This document shows, in pieces, positions 50,740 to 59,618 of a stretch of 64,000 bases of DNA (the first letter of the stretch is position 1; the number at the start of each line of letters is the position of its first letter). The DNA is taken from NCBI GenBank assembly GCA_045600125.1, contig JAZRXH010000155.1:19864-83863 (forward strand), in the 5' to 3' direction. The position numbers were made by a program, and so were the translations under genes. Source of the DNA: SIG622 sp045600125 (GTDB lineage: Bacteria > Bacillota > Clostridia > Oscillospirales > CAG-382). The notes beneath the pieces were generated by a model that was not told the origin of the DNA, did not search any database, and worked only from the letters and a program-made list of their open reading frames with translations.

Positions 50740-50855
50740 GTAAAGGCTGTGCGGCACGGCTCCCGGACTTTCCCGAGGATTTCACAAGCGGCGGGGCGTG
50801 TTTTTGACGCTGCAGAATACCGAGATAACGGACGAATGAACGGAAGGAGAATACG

Positions 50856-52655
50856 ATGCCCTTTGATGCAGGCTTTACGTCGGCTGTCGTGAAGGAGCTT
50901 TGCGACAGTGTCCTCGACGCAAGGATCGACAAAATCTATCAACCGGAAAAGGATATGGCCGTCCTGACGCTCAAGGTCGGCAAAGAGACGAAAAAACTCC
51001 TTCTTTCCGCCGCTCCCGGCAATTCCCGCTTCGGCTTTACCGAGACCGAAATGGAAAATCCCGCCTCGCCTCCGATGTTCTGCATGCTCCTTCGCAAGCA
51101 CCTTGTGGGGGGACATATCACCTATATAAAACAGCTCGGCTTTGAAAGAGCCGTGGAGATCGGCGTCAGCAGCCACGACGAAATGGGCTTCGCCTCTCAG
51201 AAGGCGTTGGTCGTTGAGATCATGGGCACCTACAGCAATATCATCCTCCTCGACGAAAAGCACCGGATCCTCTCCGCCGTGCGGTACGTGGATCTTTCGG
51301 TCAAGGCGAAAAGGCAGATCCTGCCCGGCTTCCCCTACGAGCTTCCTCCGGCGCAGGAGGGAAAGGTGGACCCGCTGACTACAGGCAGAGAAGCCTTCCT
51401 CGCCCGGATCGCAAAGACCCTTGACGACGGCTTCGGGGATACTCCCGCCGACAGATTCATTCTGTCCTCCTACATGGGCGTGTCGCCGCTTCTTTCGAGG
51501 GAGATCGCCTTCCGTGCCTCGAAGAAAACCTCGGTATGCCTTTCCGAGCTGGATCCCGAAAGACTCTGGTTTGCTTTCCGGGAGATATACGGCGAGGCGG
51601 CGAAGGGCGTATTTACGCCTTATATCCTCTACGACCGGGACAAAAAGCCGCTGGAATACTCTTTCTGCGAGATCCGTCAGTACGGTCTTTCCGCCGTCTG
51701 TGTAAAGTGCGGCTCCTTCGGCGAGCTCCTTGACCGGTACTGCGCCGAGCGGGACAGAGCCGAGAGCATCCGGCACAAAGGGCAGGACGTTCTGAAGCTT
51801 CTCAGCGCCGCAAGCGCCCGGATCACAAAGAAACTCTCTTTGCAGGAAAAAGATCTTGCCGAATGTGCGGACAGAGAAAAGTACCGCCTTTACGGCGACC
51901 TCATCACCGGCTATATATACATGCTGAAAAAGGGCATGACCGGCGCAAAGCTCGTGAACTACTACGACGAGGCGGGCGCTGAGGTGGAGGTGCCTCTCGA
52001 GGTCAATCTGACCCCTTCGCAGAATGCGCAGAAATACTATAAGCTGTACAACAAGGCAAAGAACCGTGAGATCCAGCTCACCGCACAGATACAGAGCGGC
52101 AGGGAAGAGCTGGACTACATCGACACCATCTTCGACAGCCTCACCCGATGCGAGGGCGAGAAGGACGTGACCGAGATCCGGGAGGAGCTTGCCACCGGCG
52201 GCTACGGCAAGAAGCTGGAGGCGATGGCTCGCTCCGGCACGAAAATGAAGAACGCCCGCCGGGAGAAGATGAAGAAGACCTATAATCTGTCGGAATACCG
52301 CACCAGCGGCGGCTATAAGGTCCTTTGCGGAAAGAACAATCTGCAGAACGACTACCTCACCACCGTCCTTGCGGGGAAAAACGACGTATGGTTCCACGTC
52401 AAGGGGATGCCCGGCTCTCACACCGTGATGTTCTGCGGTGCCGAAGAGCCTTCGGCGCAGGATTACACCGAGTGCGCCATGATCGCAGCGTACAATTCCA
52501 AGGGCAAGGATACCCCCGGCGTTCCGGTGGACTACACAAGGATAAAGAACGTAAAGAAGCCCTCCGGCGCAAAGCCCGGCTTTGTCATCTACGAAACAAA
52601 CTTTACGGCTTACGTCACGGCGGATAAGGAAAAAACAGAGGCTCTGCGGGTCTGA
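50856..52655 (+). CDS. rqcH: Rqc2 homologue RqcH (NFACT/FbpA family)
   Basis: The 599-residue protein has the NFACT-N domain (FDAGFTSAVVKEL, and GNSRFGFTE), coiled-coil segments around 380-440 and the C-terminal NFACT-R domain with DVWFHVKGMPGSH. RqcH binds stalled large subunits and directs addition of alanine tails, marking nascent chains for degradation. Earlier members are annotated as fibronectin-binding proteins. An acceptable GAAGGAGAA lies before ATG 50856. It is the first gene after the Mn-type riboswitch, an unusual target. Confidence 0.93.
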   Translation: MPFDAGFTSAVVKELCDSVLDARIDKIYQPEKDMAVLTLKVGKETKKLLLSAAPGNSRFGFTETEMENPASPPMFCMLLRKHLVGGHITYIKQLGFERAVEIGVSSHDEMGFASQKALVVEIMGTYSNIILLDEKHRILSAVRYVDLSVKAKRQILPGFPYELPPAQEGKVDPLTTGREAFLARIAKTLDDGFGDTPADRFILSSYMGVSPLLSREIAFRASKKTSVCLSELDPERLWFAFREIYGEAAKGVFTPYILYDRDKKPLEYSFCEIRQYGLSAVCVKCGSFGELLDRYCAERDRAESIRHKGQDVLKLLSAASARITKKLSLQEKDLAECADREKYRLYGDLITGYIYMLKKGMTGAKLVNYYDEAGAEVEVPLEVNLTPSQNAQKYYKLYNKAKNREIQLTAQIQSGREELDYIDTIFDSLTRCEGEKDVTEIREELATGGYGKKLEAMARSGTKMKNARREKMKKTYNLSEYRTSGGYKVLCGKNNLQNDYLTTVLAGKNDVWFHVKGMPGSHTVMFCGAEEPSAQDYTECAMIAAYNSKGKDTPGVPVDYTRIKNVKKPSGAKPGFVIYETNFTAYVTADKEKTEALRV

Positions 52656-52754
52656 AGACGCCGCCTGCCGCCTTTTGCGGGGCGGAACGATAAGTGCGCC
52701 GCCGCACTATGTGTGACCGATCAGTCAGGAAACAAAACGAAACGGAGAACATTC

Positions 52755-53687
52755 ATGAAGTACATAATTCTGGATATGGAGTGGAATCAGGCGCCCTGCG
52801 CCGAGCTGACAAGGAAACTCGACGACGGCAGCCGTTTTTCCGGCGAGATCATCCAGGTAGGCGCCATCAAGATGGACGAAAAAGGAAACATCGAGAGCAC
52901 CTTCGACTCGCTCATAAAGCCCGTGGTCTATAAGAAGATGCACAAGAAGGTGTCAAGACTCACCGGGATCACCGCCGACATGCTTCTCGATGCGGGGAGC
53001 TTTGAGGAGTGTATGAACGAGTTCGCCGAATGGTGCGAGCCGGAGCATATCATCTTTACCTGGGGTCCCGACGATATCCGGGTGCTCCGGCAGAACTGCC
53101 GTCTCTTCGAGTTTGAAGAGGGCTTCTTTGAGAACTGGTACAACCTGCAGGTCATCTACAACATGCAGACCGGTACCGGCTCGGGTCAGCAGGCGCTGGC
53201 GGCGGCGGTGGAGCATTTCAGCATCGACAGCTCTCTGAAGGCTCACGACGCTCTCAACGACGCTTTCTATACCGCTGAGGTGCTGCGGTGTCTTGATATC
53301 GAAAAGGGCATCGCCGAGTACGGAAAGGGAAATCTTACGCCTCCTCCCGACGAGAAGCGCAAGAAGATCTTTACCGGCATTAAGGGAAGAGCCGCCATGG
53401 TGAAGGACCCGGAAATCTGCAGTGTTCTTTGTCCCGAGTGCGGGGAAGAGATGACCGCTTCGCCGGAGGGCTACGTCAAGGTCAGCCACTTCAAATTCGT
53501 GGGAAGATACACCTGCTCCGAGCACGGAGAGTACGCGGTGACTCTCAAGATCGGCGGCGGTTCGGATAAGAACATCACCGTAAGACGCACGGTGAAGAAA
53601 TACGTGCCCGAGCCGGAAATCGCAGAGGAAGAGCCGGAGGAGCCGAACGTCCCCGAAGCGGCGGCCGAGCTTCCTGCCGAAGCATAA
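52755..53687 (+). CDS. DEDD-type 3'-5' exonuclease with C-terminal zinc-ribbon-like part
   Basis: The 310-residue protein begins YIILDMEWNQ, motif I of DEDDh exonucleases (Asp and Glu of DMEW), with TWGPDDIRVLRQN for motif II and HDALNDAFYTAEVL for motif III. It resembles KapD-like exonucleases. From about residue 215 a second part contains LCPECGEEM and YTCSEHG, perhaps a zinc site, and a Glu/Pro tail. The nucleic-acid substrate is unknown. GGAG lies eight bases before ATG 52755. It follows rqcH by 99 bp. Confidence 0.85.
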   Translation: MKYIILDMEWNQAPCAELTRKLDDGSRFSGEIIQVGAIKMDEKGNIESTFDSLIKPVVYKKMHKKVSRLTGITADMLLDAGSFEECMNEFAEWCEPEHIIFTWGPDDIRVLRQNCRLFEFEEGFFENWYNLQVIYNMQTGTGSGQQALAAAVEHFSIDSSLKAHDALNDAFYTAEVLRCLDIEKGIAEYGKGNLTPPPDEKRKKIFTGIKGRAAMVKDPEICSVLCPECGEEMTASPEGYVKVSHFKFVGRYTCSEHGEYAVTLKIGGGSDKNITVRRTVKKYVPEPEIAEEEPEEPNVPEAAAELPAEA

Positions 53688-53702
53688 ACGAATCTCCCGG
53701 AA

Positions 53703-53727
53703 GGGCAGGGCGAAGACACGTCTGCCC
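53703..53727 (+). other. Hairpin between exonuclease and antiporter genes
   Basis: GGGCAG (53703-53708) can pair with CTGCCC (53722-53727). No T-run follows, so it is a weak or partial terminator at most. Confidence 0.45.
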
Positions 53728-53783
53728 AAAGCTGTTATTCAAAAATCATTCCATAAATAATGCATTATTCGGAGGATTTTGTT

Positions 53784-54788
53784 ATGGAACTCGCCATGAT
53801 CATCGTACTGTTTCTCTTAGGTCTTGTATTCATCGTCAAGGGCGGCGATATCTTTGTGGACGCCGCATCCTGGTTTGCCGAAGTCTTCGGGATTCCGAAG
53901 TTCCTCATCGGCGCCACCGTCGTCAGCGTCGCTACGACCCTTCCCGAGCTTCTCACCTCCATCTTTGCTACGGCGAAGGGACAGCTCGGCATCGCTGCCG
54001 GCAACGCCATCGGCTCGGTAACGGCGAACATCGCCCTCATCATGGCAATCTCTCTCGTTTTCCTGCCCTCGGCGGTGGACAGAAAGAGCTACACCCATAA
54101 GACGGTGCTTATGGCGGCGGCGTGTGCCGTGCTGTTCGTTTTCTCCCTTTCGGGAAAGCTGGGCATCCTTCCCACCGTCATTCTTCTTGCCATCGTCGCA
54201 TACTATACCTATGACAGCATCGTGGAAGCCAAAAAGTCCATGAGCGAGGCAAAGGACGAGGACAAGCCCGAAAAGGACAGACGGAGCATCCTTATCAACA
54301 TTGCAAAGTTCGTTCTCGGTGCTGCCGGCATCGTTCTCGGCGCCGATCTCCTCGTTGACAACGGTACCGAGCTTGCCCGTATCATCGGCGTGGACGAGGG
54401 CATCATCGGCGTTACCGTCATCGCCATCGGCACCTCGCTCCCCGAGCTTGCCACGGCGATCACCGCCATTGCCAAGAAGCAGGCTTCTCTGTCGGTGGGC
54501 AACATCATCGGCGCCAACATCATTGACCTCTCGCTCATTCTGCCGGTGTGCTCGCTGATCTCCGGCGGAAAGCTCACCGTGCCGAGACCCAGTTACGCTT
54601 TTGACCTTCCCGTGTGCTTCCTTGTCATCGCCATCGCCGTCGTCCCCACGATCATTGCCGGTAAATACAGACGCTGGCAGGGCATCGCCCTTCTCGCCGT
54701 CTACGCCGTTTACGTATATCTGCGCTGTACGCTCAACTTCGCCGATCCGGCTGTTCTGCCGATCTTCCCGTGTTATCCTGAGGTTTGA
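53784..54788 (+). CDS. CaCA-family cation antiporter (Na+/Ca2+ exchanger-like)
   Basis: The 334-residue membrane protein has the two inverted alpha repeats of the family: VATTLPELLTSI with GNAIGSVTANIAL, and AIGTSLPELATAI with GNIIGANIIDL. A charged cytoplasmic loop (about 155-175) separates the halves. It would exchange Ca2+ or another divalent ion for Na+ or H+. CGGAGG is 8 bp before ATG 53784. It may be read from the Mn-type riboswitch promoter, which would suggest Mn2+ export, but two gaps of about 100 bp make this uncertain. Confidence 0.93.
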   Translation: MELAMIIVLFLLGLVFIVKGGDIFVDAASWFAEVFGIPKFLIGATVVSVATTLPELLTSIFATAKGQLGIAAGNAIGSVTANIALIMAISLVFLPSAVDRKSYTHKTVLMAAACAVLFVFSLSGKLGILPTVILLAIVAYYTYDSIVEAKKSMSEAKDEDKPEKDRRSILINIAKFVLGAAGIVLGADLLVDNGTELARIIGVDEGIIGVTVIAIGTSLPELATAITAIAKKQASLSVGNIIGANIIDLSLILPVCSLISGGKLTVPRPSYAFDLPVCFLVIAIAVVPTIIAGKYRRWQGIALLAVYAVYVYLRCTLNFADPAVLPIFPCYPEV

Positions 54789-54855
54789 TGACCCCATTTC
54801 CCGCCGAAGGCGCAAAGACCAACGTGCCGGGGGCGGTAATTTCGGAGAATAAAAA

Positions 54856-56136
54856 GTGACGAAAGAAAATTTCATCCAAGCGCCGAACGGCATCCGGATT
54901 TACGGTTACCGAAGCCCGTATCTCCACTCCTTCTGTCTCTGCCTCTACGTGAAGGCGGGACCTTTGTACGAGTCGGATGCGGAGAACGGCATTTCGCATT
55001 TTTTCGAGCACATGGCGTTCCGCAGCATCAACGCCGCCATGGGCGGTGAGCTGTACGCCAAAGCCGATCTGTACGGCCTTACCATGAACGCCGTCACCTA
55101 TAAGGAATTCATCCAGTTCAAGATCACCGGCGCAACGCCGAGATTCCGGGATGCCGCCGAGATCCTCACGAAGATCTTCGTTCCTTTCAGCGTGCCGCAC
55201 ACCGAGCTCGAGACCGAGCGCAAGCGCATCCGGAGCGAGATGCGGGAGAACGACGATAAAAATTCCCTTGAGTATTTTTCGCAGAAGAGGGTATGGCAGG
55301 GGACGAGCCTTGTCAATACCATCATCGGAAAAAACAGCAACCTCGGCAGGGTTTCGCTTTCCTCTCTTGCGGCGTATCAGAAAAAGGCGCTGTCGAAGGA
55401 CAATATTTTCTTCTGCCTTACCGGCAACGGCGGCGAGGACGGTGAAAAGCTCCTTGCCGGGCTTCTTTCCGGTGTGAGCACTTACGAGAGCGAAGAAAAG
55501 CGGGAGAACGTGGCGCAGATCCCCGAGGGTTTCGGGAACCGTCACTGCGACATTGCCGTCAAAAACAGCCGGGAGCACGTGGTGCGCTTTTCCTTCGATC
55601 TTGTCGCCTCAGGGATGAATACCGCCGAGCAGTATCTTCTCTACGATATTCTGTTTGCCGGGGAGTGCTCCAAGATGTTCAAGGAGCTTTCCAACGAGTC
55701 GGGACTGGTATACAGCTACGATGCCTGCCTTGAAAAGTACAACAACATCGGCACCATCAGCTTTTTGTACGAGGTGGGAGCGAAGGACGTGTACACCTCG
55801 GTGGAAAAGGTTGTCGGGATCTTGTGCGATCTTAAAAAGGGCATCACCGACGAGCTTTCGCACACCAAGCCCTTCTACACCGAGAACTGCGAAATGCTTC
55901 TCGATGAGCCGGAGGAGCTGAATTATCAGCTGGGCTATGAGTATAAAATCATGGGAAAGCCGTTCCTCGGTCTTGAGGCAAGGCGCAGGGAATTCGAGGA
56001 CTGCACAAGCGAACGGATGACCGAGATCGTCCGGGAGATCTTCCGCTGCCGCAACCTTGTCCTCACCTTCAAGGGCGACGCACGGCGTTTCGATACCGAG
56101 AGGGTACGGAAAATCTGCGAAGCGCTGGGAGACTGA
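54856..56136 (+). CDS. M16-family zinc peptidase
   Basis: The 426-residue protein has the inverted zinc motif HFFEH (residues about 49-53), with a downstream Glu in ERKRIRSEMREN as the third ligand, then an M16 C-terminal domain (VRFSFDLVASGMNTAEQYLLYDILF). No signal peptide, so probably cytoplasmic. Family members process peptides. GTG 54856 follows TTCGGAG. It keeps a complete zinc site and lacks an adjacent inactive partner. Confidence 0.9.
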   Translation: MTKENFIQAPNGIRIYGYRSPYLHSFCLCLYVKAGPLYESDAENGISHFFEHMAFRSINAAMGGELYAKADLYGLTMNAVTYKEFIQFKITGATPRFRDAAEILTKIFVPFSVPHTELETERKRIRSEMRENDDKNSLEYFSQKRVWQGTSLVNTIIGKNSNLGRVSLSSLAAYQKKALSKDNIFFCLTGNGGEDGEKLLAGLLSGVSTYESEEKRENVAQIPEGFGNRHCDIAVKNSREHVVRFSFDLVASGMNTAEQYLLYDILFAGECSKMFKELSNESGLVYSYDACLEKYNNIGTISFLYEVGAKDVYTSVEKVVGILCDLKKGITDELSHTKPFYTENCEMLLDEPEELNYQLGYEYKIMGKPFLGLEARRREFEDCTSERMTEIVREIFRCRNLVLTFKGDARRFDTERVRKICEALGD

Positions 56137-56177
56137 AAAGACGAAGGGGCATTTTCTGCGCCTTCTCCGGAAGGATA

Positions 56178-56220
56178 CCACTATATATAGCGGCAGACAC
56201 CGCAGATAGTATATATAAAT
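56178..56220 (+). promoter_or_regulatory. Possible NrdR-type boxes before nrdG
   Basis: CCACTATATATAGCGG (56178-56193) and an A/T-rich GTATATATAAAT (56209-56220) resemble paired NrdR boxes, centres 28-31 bp apart. The second is poor. They lie 46 and 19 bp before nrdG. Confidence 0.4.
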
Positions 56221-56238
56221 TGTAAAAGGAAAGAAAGT

Positions 56239-56949
56239 ATGAAAATTGTCGGACTTCAGAAGCTGACTCTTCTGGACTATCCCGGAAGAGTGGCGTGCAC
56301 CGTATTCCTCGGCTCGTGCAATTTCCGTTGCCCCTTCTGCCATAACGGCGAGCTCCTCGGAAACGATACCCCCGCTTTTATGACGGAAGAGGAGTTTTTC
56401 GCCTTCCTTGAGGGACGGAAAAAGGTCCTCGACGGTGTGTGCATCACCGGCGGTGAGCCGACCCTTTCTCCCGAGCTTCCGGAATTTATGAAAAAGATCA
56501 AAGAGACGGGACTTCCCGTAAAGCTGGATACCAACGGCTATAAGCCGGAGGTCCTCCGGCTCGTTCTCGAAAACCGCCTTGCCGATTATGTGGCGATGGA
56601 CATCAAGAACAGCCCCGGACGCTACGCCGGAACGGTGGGACTTCCGAAGGTGGAGCTTCAAAAAATCGAGGAGAGCATTGCCCTTCTCACAAGCTCGGAT
56701 ATCGACTACGAATTCCGCACCACCGTGTCCGAGCAATTCCACGATGAGGCGTCTGTTTCCGATATGATCCGATGGGTGCTGGAGGCGTCGCACGGCATCG
56801 CTCCGAAGGCGTTCTATATCCAGCCTTTCGTGGACAGAGAGACCTGCATAGAGGCGGGACTTTCCGCTCCGGACGACGAAAAACTGAAGGCTTTTACCGG
56901 GATTCTTGCGCCCTTCGTGAAAAAAGCCGCTCTTCGGGGAAAAGACTGA
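56239..56949 (+). CDS. nrdG: Anaerobic ribonucleotide reductase activating protein
   Basis: The 236-residue radical-SAM protein has the cluster motif CNFRCPFCHN, GGEPTL and LDTNGYKPEVL. It generates the glycyl radical on NrdD using SAM and a 4Fe-4S cluster. It is of the longer PflA-like type found with NrdD of Clostridia. AAAGGAAAG precedes ATG 56239. It lies upstream of nrdD by 285 bp, an uncommon order since nrdG is often downstream. Confidence 0.93.
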   Translation: MKIVGLQKLTLLDYPGRVACTVFLGSCNFRCPFCHNGELLGNDTPAFMTEEEFFAFLEGRKKVLDGVCITGGEPTLSPELPEFMKKIKETGLPVKLDTNGYKPEVLRLVLENRLADYVAMDIKNSPGRYAGTVGLPKVELQKIEESIALLTSSDIDYEFRTTVSEQFHDEASVSDMIRWVLEASHGIAPKAFYIQPFVDRETCIEAGLSAPDDEKLKAFTGILAPFVKKAALRGKD

Positions 56950-56970
56950 TAACACAATATATTGTGTTAT
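56949..56970. promoter_or_regulatory. NrdR-box-like perfect palindrome upstream of nrdD
   Basis: A 22-bp perfect palindrome whose core ACACAATATATTGTGT fits the known NrdR box. A degenerate second dyad, ATAC-AAG-GTAT (56985-56995), is centred about 31 bp further on, near three helical turns, and abuts the nrdD promoter. The first palindrome lies 24 bp upstream of the -35. Confidence 0.75.
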
Positions 56971-56994
56971 ACGAAAAAAATTCCATACAAGGTA

Positions 56995-57023
56995 TTGACA
57001 ATCCGGAATTCCTATGCTATAAT
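56995..57023 (+). promoter_or_regulatory. Promoter of nrdD
   Basis: TTGACA (56995-57000), 17-bp spacer, TATAAT (57018-57023). Confidence 0.88.
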
Positions 57024-57025
57024 GG

Positions 57026-57062
57026 ACACGCTGCTTCACCGGGCAAAGCGTGTTCTTTTTTT
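57026..57062 (+). other. Terminator-like hairpin at the nrdD start site
   Basis: ACACGCT (57026-57032) pairs with AGCGTGT (57047-57053), followed by TCTTTTTTT. Since it begins at or just before the expected start of transcription, part of the left arm may not be transcribed from the promoter at 56995. It could instead stop read-through from nrdG. Confidence 0.6.
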
Positions 57063-57234
57063 GTTTGCGGGTAAGGGTATTGTTTCTTTCGTTTTCGGGC
57101 GCTCGATTTTTCGAAGAACGGGCGCTTTTTGAACGCCTGTACCGCACCGGAAAAAGGATGCGGAAGGATGCGCCGACCGGTGCGCCTCTCTTTGCTTACG
57201 GCTGAAAAGATAGTATATTATAGGGGGATTCGTC

Positions 57235-59610
57235 ATGTATCACGTACTGAAACGGGACGGCAGCTCGATGGAATTTGATATTTCCAAGATCTGCGCCGCC
57301 ATGATCAAAGCGTTTGAAGCACAAGGCAAAAACTACCACACAAGCATCATCAATATGCTGGCTCTGCAGGTCACCGCAGACTTTGAGAGCAAGGTCAAGA
57401 ACGACGTCATCGCCGTGGAGGATATCCAGGACTCGGTGGAAAAGGTCCTTTCGGATGCCGGCTACGCCGACGTTGCCAAGGCGTACATCCTTTACCGTAA
57501 GCAGAGAGAAAAGATCCGTAACGTAAACTCCGCTCTGCTCAACTACAAGGATCTTGTCGATAACTATCTGAAGATCAACGACTGGAGAGTCAAGGAAAAC
57601 TCCACCGTCACCTACTCCGTGGGCGGTCTTATCCTCTCGAACTCCGGCGCCATCACCGCCAACTACTGGCTCAGCGAGGTCTATGACAGCGAGGTAGCCG
57701 AGGCGCACCGCAGTGCCGCCATCCACCTCCACGACCTTTCGATGCTCACCGGCTACTGCGCCGGCTGGTCGCTGAAGCAGCTCATTCAGGAGGGACTCGG
57801 CGGTGTTCCCGGAAAGATTACGTCTTCTCCGGCAGGTCATCTGTCCACCCTGTGCAATCAGATGGTCAACTTCCTCGGCATCATGCAGAACGAGTGGGCG
57901 GGTGCGCAGGCATTCTCCTCCTTCGACACCTATCTTGCTCCCTTTGTCAAGATCGACAATCTGAGCCACAAGGAAGTCAAGCAGTGCATCCAGTCCTTCA
58001 TTTACGGCGTGAATACTCCTTCCCGCTGGGGTACGCAGGCTCCCTTCTCGAATATCACCCTCGACTGGGTGGTTCCGAACGACCTGAAGGATCTTCCCGC
58101 CATCGTAGGCGGCAAGCCTCAGGATTTTACCTACGGCGACTGTAAGAAGGAAATGGACATGGTGAACAAGGCGTTCATCGAGGTCATGCTCGAGGGCGAC
58201 GCCAACGGAAGAGGCTTCCAGTACCCGATCCCCACCTATTCCATCACCCGTGACTTCGACTGGAGCGAGACCGAGAACAACAAGCTCCTCTTCGAGATGA
58301 CCGCCAAGTACGGTACTCCCTATTTCTCCAACTACATCAATTCCGATATGGAGCCCTCCGACGTGCGCTCCATGTGCTGCCGTCTGAGACTCGACCTTCG
58401 TGAGCTCCGCAAAAAGTCCGGCGGCTTCTTCGGCTCCGGCGAGTCCACCGGCTCTATCGGCGTTGTCACCATCAACCTGCCGAGGATCGCTTATCTTGCA
58501 AAAGACGAGGCGGACTTCTACGAACGCCTCGACAAGCTCATGGACATTGCGGCTCGAAGCCTCAAGACCAAGCGTACCGTCATTACCCAGCTTCTCAACA
58601 ACGGTCTGTATCCCTATACCAAGAGATACCTGGGCACCTTCGAGAATCACTTCTCGACGATCGGTCTTATCGGCATGAACGAGGTGGGGCTCAATGCCAA
58701 GTGGCTCAGAGCCGATCTTACCAACGAGTGTACGCAGAAGTTTGCCCGTGAAGTCCTCGACCACATGAGAGAGCGTCTGAGCGACTATCAGGAAATGTAC
58801 GGCGACCTCTACAACCTCGAGGCGACTCCCGCCGAGTCCACCACCTACCGTTTTGCCAAGCACGACAAGGAGCAGTATCCCGACATCATCACCGCCAACG
58901 AGAACGGCTCTCCTTACTATACCAACTCCTCGCATCTTCCCGTGGGCTACACCGAGGATATCTTCACCGCTCTCGAGATCCAGGACGATCTCCAGACGAG
59001 ATATACCTCCGGTACCGTATTCCATGCCTTCCTCGGCGAAAAGCTCCCGAGCTGGCAGGCTGCGGCGGCTCTCGTCAGAAAGATCGCCGAGAACTTCAAG
59101 CTCCCGTACTACACTATGTCGCCTACCTACTCGGTATGCGCCGAGCACGGCTACATCACCGGCGAGCAGTACACCTGCCCGATTTGCGGCAAGAAGACCG
59201 AGGTTTACAGCCGTATCACCGGTTACTACCGTCCCATCCAGAACTGGAACGACGGTAAGAGTCAGGAATTCAAGGACAGAAAGCTCTACGACGTGAACCA
59301 CTCGGTTCTCAGGAAGTCCTGCGCAGCCCCTGCGGAAAATGCCGAAGAAAATACCGAAGAAAAGTGCGCTTGCTGCACCGAGAGCGAAAACGCCGGTCTC
59401 CTTCTCTTCACCACCAAGACCTGCCCCAACTGCGCTCAGGCGGAAAAGCTTCTCGGCAATGCAGGCATCGCCTATAAGAAGCTCGTTTCCGAAGAAAACG
59501 CCGACCTTGTGGGACAGTACGGTATCCGGCAGGCTCCGACTCTCATCGCCGGCTCCGAAAAGATCGTCGGACTCGGACCGATCCGCAGGTATATTTCCGA
59601 GAGAGGTTGA
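57235..59610 (+). CDS. nrdD: Anaerobic (class III) ribonucleotide reductase with C-terminal redoxin domain
   Basis: The 791-residue protein has an N-terminal ATP-cone (about 1-90), the ten-stranded barrel, a zinc-binding region with CPICG, and the glycyl-radical segment RITGYYRPIQNWNDGK (Gly663). It reduces ribonucleotides without oxygen. The GYYRP form is like the Thermotoga/Methanosarcina (NrdD2) type, which uses a redoxin and not formate. After a Glu/Ala linker with CACC, residues about 720-791 are a glutaredoxin/NrdH-like domain with active site CPNC (Cys730, Cys733) and the cis-Pro APT. Its reductant is thus built in. The next gene, trxB, is 8 bp away. ATG 57235 follows TATAGGGGG. Confidence 0.96.
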   Translation: MYHVLKRDGSSMEFDISKICAAMIKAFEAQGKNYHTSIINMLALQVTADFESKVKNDVIAVEDIQDSVEKVLSDAGYADVAKAYILYRKQREKIRNVNSALLNYKDLVDNYLKINDWRVKENSTVTYSVGGLILSNSGAITANYWLSEVYDSEVAEAHRSAAIHLHDLSMLTGYCAGWSLKQLIQEGLGGVPGKITSSPAGHLSTLCNQMVNFLGIMQNEWAGAQAFSSFDTYLAPFVKIDNLSHKEVKQCIQSFIYGVNTPSRWGTQAPFSNITLDWVVPNDLKDLPAIVGGKPQDFTYGDCKKEMDMVNKAFIEVMLEGDANGRGFQYPIPTYSITRDFDWSETENNKLLFEMTAKYGTPYFSNYINSDMEPSDVRSMCCRLRLDLRELRKKSGGFFGSGESTGSIGVVTINLPRIAYLAKDEADFYERLDKLMDIAARSLKTKRTVITQLLNNGLYPYTKRYLGTFENHFSTIGLIGMNEVGLNAKWLRADLTNECTQKFAREVLDHMRERLSDYQEMYGDLYNLEATPAESTTYRFAKHDKEQYPDIITANENGSPYYTNSSHLPVGYTEDIFTALEIQDDLQTRYTSGTVFHAFLGEKLPSWQAAAALVRKIAENFKLPYYTMSPTYSVCAEHGYITGEQYTCPICGKKTEVYSRITGYYRPIQNWNDGKSQEFKDRKLYDVNHSVLRKSCAAPAENAEENTEEKCACCTESENAGLLLFTTKTCPNCAQAEKLLGNAGIAYKKLVSEENADLVGQYGIRQAPTLIAGSEKIVGLGPIRRYISERG

Positions 59611-59618
59611 CAGACCGG

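Noticed and set aside
50570..50740. SRP RNA or T-box
   Set aside because: The GNAR tetraloop context of SRP RNA and the GGGTGG T-box sequence are absent; the landmarks fit yybP-ykoY.
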